From: Planctomycetota bacterium
GTDB lineage: Bacteria; Planctomycetota; Brocadiia; SM23-32
Assembly (NCBI GenBank): GCA_030604585.1
Contig: JAUVVP010000012.1
Span: forward strand, 1-12,510
DNA length: 12,510 nucleotides
Reading direction: 5' to 3'
Shown here piece by piece: positions 1-6,414 of the stretch (position 1 is its first letter; every line of letters begins with the position of its first letter). The notes beneath the pieces are model-generated. The model was not told the DNA's origin, searched no databases, and saw nothing but the letters and a program-made list of their open reading frames with translations. The position numbers were made by a program, and so were the translations under genes.

Positions 1-1287
1 CACGCGGCGGCCACGGACGCGGCCAGGTTGGACGCTGAGATACTGTTCCACCTGTTCCAGAATGAGCAGGACGCCAGCCAGGGCGCCGCGCATTACGGTG
101 AGCTGCTGCGGCGCTATCCCTCGAGCCCGTGGACCGTCCGGGCGGCACGGCTGAAACTCGACCTGCGGCGGGCTGAAGGCGACCATTACTACGACGCCCG
201 AACGGCCCGAAGCGAACTGAAGAAGGCGCAGAAGCTGGCCGACGAGTCCGACTTCACCGGCGCGATGGGTACCCTGGAGGGGGTGATCCGTCACGCGCAG
301 GCGGAGTCTCGCGAGGCCGCCGAGGCGCTGGCGAAGCTGCCGGCCGTGCTCTACGAATCCGCCCTGTTCGCCTACGGGAAGGGCTCGCTTGAGGGCTGTG
401 AGGCGGACCTGGCGGACCTGGCGGCGCAGTTCCCCCACACGGATTGGCAGCAGAAGGGCAAGAGGACCCTCGACAGGATAGCCGACCCGCCGGAGGGGAT
501 GGTCTACGTCCCCGAAGGGCCCTTCCGCATGGGCACGGACCTGGCGGACATAGTCTCCCTGGTGCGCACGCAGCGGGCGAGCGCCCTGGAAGGGGACATC
601 AGCACCTTCGTCGAGGTGTCCGGGCTGGCGAACGAAACCCCCAGCCACATCGTCTCCACCGGGGCCTTGCACATCGACGTGACCGAGGTCACCAACGAGC
701 AATACAAGAAGTTCATTGACGAGACCGGCAGGCGCCCTCCGGCGCACTGGGAGGGCGGGACATATCCGACTGACGACGGAAAGCTGCCCGTCGTGAACGT
801 CACGCTCGCCGATGCGACCGCCTATGCGCAGTGGCGCGGCGGCAGGCTGCCGACCGAGGCCGAGTGGGAGAAAGCCGCGCGGGGGGTGGACGGCCGCAGG
901 TTCCCCTGGGGCCCTACGTTCAGCAAAGACTACTGCCACCACATGCGCCCGCAAAGCGCGGGGGCCGTGCCGGTCGGCTCCTTCCCCACCCGGGGCAGTC
1001 CCTACGGCTGTCTGGACATGATAGGCAACGTGCGCGAGTGGACCAGCACAACGCTGGCCCCCTACCCCGGCAGCGAATGGAAGGGAGCCGGCGAGTCGGA
1101 GGTGCGGGTTGTGGCCCGCGGAGGCGCATGGGTCCAGGAGGAACTGGTGCCGATCCCCAGCCGCTGCGCGAGCCGCTATCCGCTCGACCCCGCCCAACTG
1201 GACGAGACGACCGCTAAGGCGACCGGTTTCCGCTGCGTGGTGGACGTTCGCGAACCCGAGCCCGGGCCGGCCGGCGTAGCGCCGTGA
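1..1287 (+). CDS. SUMF1/formylglycine-generating-enzyme-domain protein with helical-repeat N-terminus (5' partial)
   Basis: The reading frame is open to base 1, so the true start is outside the window; 428 residues are visible. A TTG at 28 is an in-frame codon with no supporting ribosome site. The first ~155 residues are alpha-helical and repeat-like, with phrases such as HYGELLRRYPSSP and LADLAAQFPHTDW typical of TPR/YfiO-like repeats. The rest is an FGE-sulfatase (SUMF1) domain. It begins at MVYVPEGPFRMGTD and runs through DVTEVTNEQYKKF, GGRLPTEAEWEKAARG, GNVREWTS, ARGGAW and TGFRC. Of the two active-site cysteines of true FGEs, only the second has a counterpart (SRCASR, Cys codon 1165-1167). 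The position five residues earlier is proline. Sulfatase activation is therefore doubtful; a scaffold or other SUMF1-fold role is more likely. No sulfatase gene is nearby. The Kdo kinase gene follows after 34 bases on the same strand. Confidence 0.85.
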   Translation, partial: HAAATDAARLDAEILFHLFQNEQDASQGAAHYGELLRRYPSSPWTVRAARLKLDLRRAEGDHYYDARTARSELKKAQKLADESDFTGAMGTLEGVIRHAQAESREAAEALAKLPAVLYESALFAYGKGSLEGCEADLADLAAQFPHTDWQQKGKRTLDRIADPPEGMVYVPEGPFRMGTDLADIVSLVRTQRASALEGDISTFVEVSGLANETPSHIVSTGALHIDVTEVTNEQYKKFIDETGRRPPAHWEGGTYPTDDGKLPVVNVTLADATAYAQWRGGRLPTEAEWEKAARGVDGRRFPWGPTFSKDYCHHMRPQSAGAVPVGSFPTRGSPYGCLDMIGNVREWTSTTLAPYPGSEWKGAGESEVRVVARGGAWVQEELVPIPSRCASRYPLDPAQLDETTAKATGFRCVVDVREPEPGPAGVAP

Positions 1288-1321
1288 AGGTAGGCCGGCC
1301 CTGCTGGAAGCCCTCTGAAGC

Positions 1322-2206
1322 ATGCAGCCCCGTCCCACAGAGCTGCTCTCTGCGCTCGAAGTCCAGTGTCAAGGACGGGTTACGCTGTATGTGAACCCGA
1401 AGCATCCCTCTGAGGTGGACCGGGACGAGCTGCTGCGGCTGCCCGTCATACTGCGCCGCCTGCCGGGCCAGAGCTCGCGCCAGGCCGGGCGGACCACCTC
1501 CTGGCTTTGGCGCCCCGCCTGGGATGATAGACCCGGGCTGATGGTGCGGCAGTACGCCCACGGCGGCGCACTGGGCCGGCTGTTCGGCGCGGCCTTCCTG
1601 GGCAGGGCACGGATGCTGAAGGAGTTCTGGATATCGGACTATGCCGCCTCCCGTGGGGTGCCGACAAGCGTGCCGGTGGCGCTCAGGGTGGAGCGAATTG
1701 CCGGGCCGTTCATCAGAGCGCACTTCGTGAGCGCCCTCATCCCCGAGGCGCAGGACCTGCTGCGTTTCCTCGAGTCGGCCCCTGCCGACGCCGAACCGGC
1801 GCCCGGACGCCGCCGGCTGGCCGCCGCAATTGCCGACGCCATTGCACGGATGCACGACGCCGGCATCGTCCATGCGGACCTCAACCTGAAGAACGTGCTC
1901 GTCCGCCACACGTCGGAGGAGCCCGAGGCCTTCATCATAGACTTCGACAAGGCCAGGTGGATGGCCGCCGTTCCGCTCTCAAAGCGCATGGCCAACCTGG
2001 TGCGCCTGGACCGCTCAATGGTGAAGTGGGCCGCATCGCGGCGCACGGTGGACTTGACGGACCGCCTCCGAGTACTGCACAGTTACCTGAGGCGCTACCC
2101 GCAATGGCGGGACCAATGGGCGCGCATCGCACGGAAGTACGGCGGGCGGCATCTGCGGCACAGCTTCTCCCGGGAGCCCGACTCAGATCGAGCGCAGGAG
2201 GAATGA
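1322..2206 (+). CDS. kdkA: Kdo kinase-like protein (KdkA/WaaP-type lipopolysaccharide kinase)
   Basis: This 294-residue protein has the protein-kinase-like fold of LPS core kinases. The glycine-rich region resembles KdkA (RQYAHGGALGRLFG, residues 76-89) and is followed by the helix-C-like stretch LGRARMLKEFWI. The catalytic loop is HADLNLKNVLV (H184, D186, N191), and the metal-binding DFG equivalent is IIDFDKAR (D207, D209). KdkA phosphorylates Kdo attached to lipid A at the inner membrane using ATP, and kdsD and kdsC lie downstream, which supports this role. The ATG at 1322 has a possible GGAAG site at 1306-1310. The basic C-terminus (YLRRYPQWRDQWARIARKYGG) is also usual in this family. There is no signal peptide, consistent with a cytosolic or peripheral membrane enzyme. 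A heptose kinase (WaaP-like) is the main alternative, since substrate choice cannot be read from sequence. Confidence 0.82.
   Translation: MQPRPTELLSALEVQCQGRVTLYVNPKHPSEVDRDELLRLPVILRRLPGQSSRQAGRTTSWLWRPAWDDRPGLMVRQYAHGGALGRLFGAAFLGRARMLKEFWISDYAASRGVPTSVPVALRVERIAGPFIRAHFVSALIPEAQDLLRFLESAPADAEPAPGRRRLAAAIADAIARMHDAGIVHADLNLKNVLVRHTSEEPEAFIIDFDKARWMAAVPLSKRMANLVRLDRSMVKWAASRRTVDLTDRLRVLHSYLRRYPQWRDQWARIARKYGGRHLRHSFSREPDSDRAQEE
2197..2202 (+). promoter_or_regulatory. Shine-Dalgarno of the cupin gene, inside the kinase gene
   Basis: AGGAGG lies within the last codons of the Kdo kinase gene, seven bases before the cupin ATG at 2210. The kinase stop codon (2204-2206) sits between site and start, an arrangement that suggests translational coupling. 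Confidence 0.7.
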
Positions 2207-2209
2207 GCG

Positions 2210-2551
2210 ATGGAGAAGGTCAATGCGAACGAGCTGGAGTATCGCAACACGACGAGCGGGCCGAAGTACCTCTTTCGCGGCCCGCGTGTTGACTGGGGGC
2301 TGATACGCTTCCTGCCCGGGGAGGAACTGGGCGCCCATCTGCACAAACAGGTCGAGGAGACGTTCTATTTCGAGAGCGGCACGGGCGTAATAGTTGTGGA
2401 CGACCTGGAGTATGACATCGCGCCCGGGGACGCCTTCCGGCTGGAGCCGGGGGAGGTCCACAACGTCATCAACACTGGCCAGGAGCCCCTCGACGGCGTC
2501 TTCATCAAGCACATCTACCGCCCCGAAGACAAGGTCAGCGTGGAGGAGTAG
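2210..2551 (+). CDS. Small single-domain cupin protein
   Basis: This is a 113-residue cupin. Motif 1 is GAHLHKQVEETFYFESGTG, with metal-ligand candidates H43, H45 and E49 or E50. Motif 2 is PGDAFRLEPGEVHNVINTG, with H84. These four positions make the usual 3-His/1-Glu metal site, so a metal-binding isomerase, epimerase, sugar-binding or dioxygenase-like role is possible. The substrate cannot be told. It has no signal peptide and is presumably cytosolic. It lies three bases after the Kdo kinase stop, with its AGGAGG site inside that gene, and about 100 bases before kdsD. Placement between a Kdo kinase and the Kdo precursor genes suggests a sugar-related role, but that is inference. Confidence 0.85.
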   Translation: MEKVNANELEYRNTTSGPKYLFRGPRVDWGLIRFLPGEELGAHLHKQVEETFYFESGTGVIVVDDLEYDIAPGDAFRLEPGEVHNVINTGQEPLDGVFIKHIYRPEDKVSVEE

Positions 2552-2580
2552 CCCTCCAGTGCGCCTGGGGCCGGCATGTG

Positions 2581-2610
2581 TTGCAATGCCCGTTTGGCGA
2601 GGGCTATAAT
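2581..2610 (+). promoter_or_regulatory. Sigma70-type promoter for kdsD-kdsC
   Basis: The -35 is TTGCAA (2581-2586) and the -10 is a perfect TATAAT (2605-2610), with an 18-base spacer. The expected start is near 2617, giving a leader of about 37 bases before the kdsD ATG. The -10 is bracketed by GGGC and GCCC (2601-2614), a short inverted repeat. The promoter would split kdsD and downstream genes from the upstream SUMF1-kinase-cupin run, at least in part. Confidence 0.6.
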
Positions 2611-2653
2611 GCCCGCGTGGCCCCTTTGAGGCCGTCCCAGGGATAGTCCGGGC

Positions 2654-3652
2654 ATGCCGATGGACCATCTGGAAGAAGCTCGCGGGATAATCCGGCTGGA
2701 GGTCGCGGCCCTCAAGGCCATGCAGGAGCGCCTCGGCCCCGATTTCAACCGCGCTGTCGAGCTGATCTACAACTGCAAGGGCCGCGTGGTCGTGACCGGC
2801 GTGGGGAAGGCCGGCCTGGTCGGCCAGAAGGTCTCCGCCACCCTGGCCAGCACGGGCACGCCCTCCCACTGGATGCACGCCGTCGAGGCGCGCCACGGAG
2901 ACCTGGGCCGGGTCCGCCCGGACGACGTGGTGCTGGCCCTCAGCAACAGCGGCGAAACCGAGGTCGCCCAGCTCCTGCCGGCCCTCAAAAAGCTGAACGT
3001 TCCCATTATCGCCATCACCGGGGACCCGAAGTCCACGCTGGCCCGTTACGCGGATGCGGTGCTCGACATCGGGGAGGTAGAGGAGGCCTGCCCGCTCGGC
3101 CTGGCGCCCTCCTCCAGCACCACGGCCATGGTCGTTATGGGCGACGCCCTGGCCCTCACCGTTTTCCGGATGCGGAAGTGGCAGCCCGAGGACTACGCCT
3201 TCTACCACCCGGGCGGCGAGTTGGGCCGCAGGCTGATGAAGGTCAAGGAAGTGATGCGCAAGGGGGCCAGGAACCCGGTCGCCGCCGCCGACGTTACGTT
3301 GCGCCAGGCGCTGGCAGTGATGAGCGGCGAGGGAAGTCCCGGCGCCGTGAGCCTGGTGGATGAGGATGGCAGGCTGGTGGGCTTCTTCACTGACGGCGAC
3401 CTGCGCAGGCTGATGCGGGATGGCGACGCCGAGGCCCTGGACAGGCCGGTCAGTGACGTGATGACGCGCGACCCCAGGGCCATCATCACCGCCGAGAGCC
3501 TTGTCGCCGAGGCCTATCGCCTGCTGCGCGATTTCCGCATTGACCAGGTGCCCGTCGTGGATGAAGGCGGCAGGCCGGTGGGCATCCTCGACGTGCAGGA
3601 CTGGCTGGACGTCGAACGGGGAGCAGATATGCCTCAAGACCCCACCGGGTGA
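2654..3652 (+). CDS. kdsD: Arabinose-5-phosphate isomerase (SIS domain plus two CBS domains)
   Basis: KdsD converts D-ribulose 5-phosphate to D-arabinose 5-phosphate, the first committed precursor of Kdo. The 332 residues match the usual KdsD length of about 330. The SIS domain (about 35-180) shows GVGKAG (49-54), HAVEARHGDLG (75-85), SNSGET (97-102) and APSSSTTA (151-158). It is followed by FYHPGGELG, whose histidine (H185) corresponds to the catalytic one of E. coli KdsD. Two CBS domains follow (about 200-255 and 268-322), the second ending VGILDVQDWLDV. The ATG at 2654 is preferred over the in-frame ATG at 2660 because AGGGA lies 10 bases before the first. kdsC follows after 48 bases. The full-length CBS form is that of LPS-linked enzymes rather than of short SIS-only isomerases. 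Confidence 0.95.
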   Translation: MPMDHLEEARGIIRLEVAALKAMQERLGPDFNRAVELIYNCKGRVVVTGVGKAGLVGQKVSATLASTGTPSHWMHAVEARHGDLGRVRPDDVVLALSNSGETEVAQLLPALKKLNVPIIAITGDPKSTLARYADAVLDIGEVEEACPLGLAPSSSTTAMVVMGDALALTVFRMRKWQPEDYAFYHPGGELGRRLMKVKEVMRKGARNPVAAADVTLRQALAVMSGEGSPGAVSLVDEDGRLVGFFTDGDLRRLMRDGDAEALDRPVSDVMTRDPRAIITAESLVAEAYRLLRDFRIDQVPVVDEGGRPVGILDVQDWLDVERGADMPQDPTG

Positions 3653-3700
3653 GGCGCGCAGCAGCACGAGCACGGGAACAAAGGAAGGTGAGGGGCGACA

Positions 3701-4228
3701 GTGTGCGCAGACGCCGTCCAGAAGGCCCGCAAGGTGCGCATGGTCATCATGGACGTGGACGGCGTCCTGACCGACGGCCGGGCCTTCTACGGTGATGCCG
3801 GCTTTCAGGGGGTCTTCTTCAGCGTTCACGACGGCACCGGCGTCAAGTACCTGCACAGAAGCGGCATCCGGACGGCCATCATCAGCGGGCGGGGCGTCGA
3901 GGCGGTACGCGCACGCGCCGGCACCCTGGGCATCGAGGAGGTGGTCCAGGGGGCCAAGGTCAAGCTGGACGCCTACGAGCAGATACGCGGACGGGCGGGC
4001 CTGGCGGACGACGAGATGGCCTACATGGGCGACGACCTGCCGGACATCCCCGTGATGCGGCGCGTTGGGCTGGCCGTGGCCGTGCCGAACGCCGTCCCGG
4101 AGGTGATCGAGCTGGCCGACATGGTCACCGAGAGGCGCGGCGGCGACGGCGCCGTGCGCGAGCTGGCGGAGTTCATCCTGAAGGCCCAGGGCAAGTGGGA
4201 GAAGATACTGGAGCGATACCGCCGGTAG
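3701..4228 (+). CDS. kdsC: 3-deoxy-manno-octulosonate-8-phosphate phosphatase (HAD family)
   Basis: KdsC hydrolyses Kdo 8-phosphate to Kdo and phosphate in the cytosol, two steps after KdsD. The 175 residues equal the usual length of this capless HAD subfamily. HAD motif I is DVDGVLTDG (nucleophile D18, acid D20), motif II is ISGRG (S62), motif III is K85 or a nearby lysine in QGAKVKLDA, and motif IV is GDDLPD (110-115). The family marker ending MVTERRGGDGAVRELAEFIL is also present. The GTG start at 3701 is chosen because a purine-rich AAGGAAGGTGAGGGG stretch (3681-3695) precedes it and motif I begins at the expected distance. kdsA and kdsB, which act between and after these two steps, are not in the window. 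Confidence 0.95.
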   Translation: MCADAVQKARKVRMVIMDVDGVLTDGRAFYGDAGFQGVFFSVHDGTGVKYLHRSGIRTAIISGRGVEAVRARAGTLGIEEVVQGAKVKLDAYEQIRGRAGLADDEMAYMGDDLPDIPVMRRVGLAVAVPNAVPEVIELADMVTERRGGDGAVRELAEFILKAQGKWEKILERYRR

Positions 4229-4255
4229 GCATTACTTCGGACATATGGAGGACCG

Positions 4256-5083
4256 ATGGCGGAGAAGGGACTGGACGTTGACCTCAAGGGCGAGGTCATC
4301 GCGATAACCGGCGGCGGCGGCGTGCTCTGCGGGACGATGGCCAGGGCGCTGGCCGCGCGAGGGGCGGCCGTGGCCATCATGGACATCTCGGAGGCGGCCG
4401 CACGGGCCGTCACTGACGACATCGAAGGCAACGCCGGCAGAGCCCTCCCCCTTCCCTGCAGCGTGCTGGAGAAAGAACAGCTCCGGCAGGCGGCCGAAGA
4501 GATCGAATCGCAACTGGGCGTGCTGACCGTCCTGATCAACGGCGCCGGCGGCAACAAGGCGGAGGCCACCACCACCCCTGAACGCTCGTTCTTCGACCTG
4601 CCGAAAGAAGCCGTCCAGTGGGTGTTCGACCTGAACTTCATCGGCACGTTCCTGGCCTGTCAGGTCTTCGGCCGGGCTATGGCGGACCGGGGCAGCGGCA
4701 ACATCGTCAACATCTCCAGCATGAACGCCTTCTGCCCGTTGACCAGGATTCCGGCCTACTCGGCGGCCAAGGGCGCCGTGAGCAACTTCACGCAGTGGCT
4801 CGCCGTGCACATGAACCAGCACTACGGGCCCGCCATCCGCGTCAACGCCATCGCCCCCGGCTTCTTCCTGACCGAACAGAACAGGTTCCTGCTGACCGAC
4901 CAGCAGACCGGAGAGCTGACCCCACGCGGCAGGACGATTATCGAGCACACGCCGATGGCCCGGTTCGGCAGACCCGAGGATCTGCTCGGGACGCTCCTGT
5001 GGCTGTTGAGCGACTCCTCGAGTTTCGTCAGCGGCGTGGTCGTCCCCGTGGACGGCGGTTTCAGCGCCTTCAGCGGAGTCTGA
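4256..5083 (+). CDS. SDR-family oxidoreductase, D-mannonate oxidoreductase (fructuronate reductase, UxuB/YjmF) type
   Basis: This is a 275-residue classical short-chain dehydrogenase. The dinucleotide site is TGGGGVLCG (18-26). An acid after strand 2 (D43, in IMDIS) favours NAD(H) over NADP(H). The NGAGG motif is at 95-99, the catalytic Ser is in NISSMNAF, and the pair is Y168-x3-K172 (AYSAAKGA). The C-terminal half (NAIAPGFFLTEQNRFLLTD, then a TGELTPRG-type loop, ending VPVDGGFSAFSGV) is characteristic, as I remember it, of the Bacillus YjmF/UxuB group. That group interconverts D-mannonate and D-fructuronate in hexuronate breakdown. GGAGG at 4247-4251 fixes the ATG at 4256. It sits 27 bases after kdsC and 35 bases before an M20 gene. 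No other hexuronate gene is visible, so the exact sugar acid is uncertain. Confidence 0.85.
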   Translation: MAEKGLDVDLKGEVIAITGGGGVLCGTMARALAARGAAVAIMDISEAAARAVTDDIEGNAGRALPLPCSVLEKEQLRQAAEEIESQLGVLTVLINGAGGNKAEATTTPERSFFDLPKEAVQWVFDLNFIGTFLACQVFGRAMADRGSGNIVNISSMNAFCPLTRIPAYSAAKGAVSNFTQWLAVHMNQHYGPAIRVNAIAPGFFLTEQNRFLLTDQQTGELTPRGRTIIEHTPMARFGRPEDLLGTLLWLLSDSSSFVSGVVVPVDGGFSAFSGV

Positions 5084-5118
5084 GCCGCCCTCCGTGCCGA
5101 CAGGAAAAGGAACCGACG

Positions 5119-6372
5119 ATGGACGTCGAGAAGGTCAGCGAGTGGATAGGCAAGCATCAGGAAGAGATGGTCGAACTCCAGGCCGAGCTGACGTCACGCC
5201 CCGCCCTGGCGCCTGAGAACGGCGGCACGGGCGAGTGGGAGAAGGCCCGGTTCCTGGAGGACTACGTGCGCTGCCACGGCTTGGAGGAGGTCGAGCATTA
5301 CGACTGCCCCGACGACCGCACCAGCGAGGGCACGCGTCCCAACATCGTCGTCACCGTGCCGGGCCGCGCCGATAAGCCCTGCATCTGGGTGCTCACCCAC
5401 CTGGACGTGGTCCCTCCCGGCGAAAGGGCCCCGGACGGCTCGTGGAAGGGCTGGGACTCCGACCCGTTCAAGGTCCGGCGCGTCGGAGACGTGATCATCG
5501 GCCGGGGCGTCTCGGACAACCAGCAGTCCATCGTCAGCTCACTCTTCGCCGCTCGAGCGTTGGTGGCCAACAAGGTCCAGCCGCCCCACCCCGTCAGGCT
5601 CCTGTTCGTGGCGGACGAGGAGACGGGCAGCAAGTACGGCCTGCTGCACCTGCTGGGTCGGCACGGGGACATGTTCTCCCACGAGGACGTCATCATCGTG
5701 CCGGACGCCGGCGACGAGGACGGCTCGATGATAGAGGTGGCCGAGAAATCCGTCCTGTGGCTGGAGTTCCGCATCAAGGGCAAGCAGGCCCACGGGTCGC
5801 GCCCCGACCTGGGCATCAACACGTTCCGCGCGGCCGCCTGGCTGGTCCACACGCTCGACGAGGGACTGAAGGAACGTTTCGACAAGGTGGACCATCTCTA
5901 CGACCTCCCCCGCTCCACCTTTGAGCCAACCCTCCACGAGGCCAACGTGCCCAACGTCAACACCATCCCGGGCGAGGATCTCTTCTGCTTCGACTGCCGC
6001 GTCCTGCCGTCGTACGGCCTCGACTCCGTGCTGGCCTTCGTGCGGGCCCAGTGCAGGAGCGCGGACGGGACGTACGGGACCACCACTGAGGTATCGATCA
6101 GGAACCGGCAGGACGCCCCCCGTCCCACGCCCACGGACGCGACGGTCGTGGAGCTGCTCAAGCCCGCCATCGAAGAGGTCTACGGCGTGACGCCCAGGAC
6201 CATGGGCATCGGGGGCGGGACGGTTGCCGCGCCGTTCCGGGCGAAGGGCTTCCCGGCGGCGGTCTGGATGACGACCGGGCGAACGGCGCACCAGGTCAAC
6301 GAGACCTGTGTCATCGCCAACATGGTGGGGGACGCCCGGGTCTTCGCGCGCGTCTACATGAGCGACTTCTGA
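5119..6372 (+). CDS. M20-family metallo-amidohydrolase (ArgE/DapE-like)
   Basis: The protein is 417 residues when started at the ATG at 5119. This start is supported by AGGAAAAGGAA (5102-5112) and by the preceding SDR stop at 5083; the frame is open further upstream only as an overlap with the SDR gene. It has the two-zinc M20 site: H94-x-D96 (THLDV), D133 (GRGVSDN), E167 and E168 (ADEETGS), D196 (PDAGDED) and H391 (RTAHQVNE). The dimerisation insert begins after about 210 with LEFRIKGKQAHGSRPDLGIN. The family removes acyl groups from amino acids or cleaves small peptides; DapE, ArgE and acyl-amino-acid hydrolases look alike. GIGGGTVAAPFRAKG (363-377) resembles archaeal-type DapE/ArgE proteins. 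The neighbouring SDR does not suggest lysine or arginine synthesis, so the substrate is unknown. It is cytosolic, with no signal peptide. Confidence 0.88.
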   Translation: MDVEKVSEWIGKHQEEMVELQAELTSRPALAPENGGTGEWEKARFLEDYVRCHGLEEVEHYDCPDDRTSEGTRPNIVVTVPGRADKPCIWVLTHLDVVPPGERAPDGSWKGWDSDPFKVRRVGDVIIGRGVSDNQQSIVSSLFAARALVANKVQPPHPVRLLFVADEETGSKYGLLHLLGRHGDMFSHEDVIIVPDAGDEDGSMIEVAEKSVLWLEFRIKGKQAHGSRPDLGINTFRAAAWLVHTLDEGLKERFDKVDHLYDLPRSTFEPTLHEANVPNVNTIPGEDLFCFDCRVLPSYGLDSVLAFVRAQCRSADGTYGTTTEVSIRNRQDAPRPTPTDATVVELLKPAIEEVYGVTPRTMGIGGGTVAAPFRAKGFPAAVWMTTGRTAHQVNETCVIANMVGDARVFARVYMSDF

Positions 6373-6414
6373 ACTGGGCCCGGACCCGTCCCGGACACTT
6401 CACCGCAGCCCCGG

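Noticed and set aside
2619..2633. GGCC-N7-GGCC hairpin in the kdsD leader
   Set aside because: A four-base stem is expected by chance in DNA of this GC content, and there is no riboswitch-like structure around it.
2183..3856. 557-codon open frame on the - strand opposite kdsD and the cupin
   Set aside because: It lies antisense to clearly identified genes, has no recognisable domain and a histidine/glycine/valine-rich composition typical of a shadow frame in GC-rich DNA.
4618..5118. N-terminal extension of the M20 frame through the SDR gene
   Set aside because: The extension is arginine-rich nonsense overlapping the SDR in another frame; the ribosome site at 5102-5112 and family length fix the start at 5119.
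6373..6414. Possible bidirectional terminator between the convergent M20 and GH52-like genes
   Set aside because: The stretch is GC-rich with short CCGG repeats but gives no clean stem with a T-tract on either strand.
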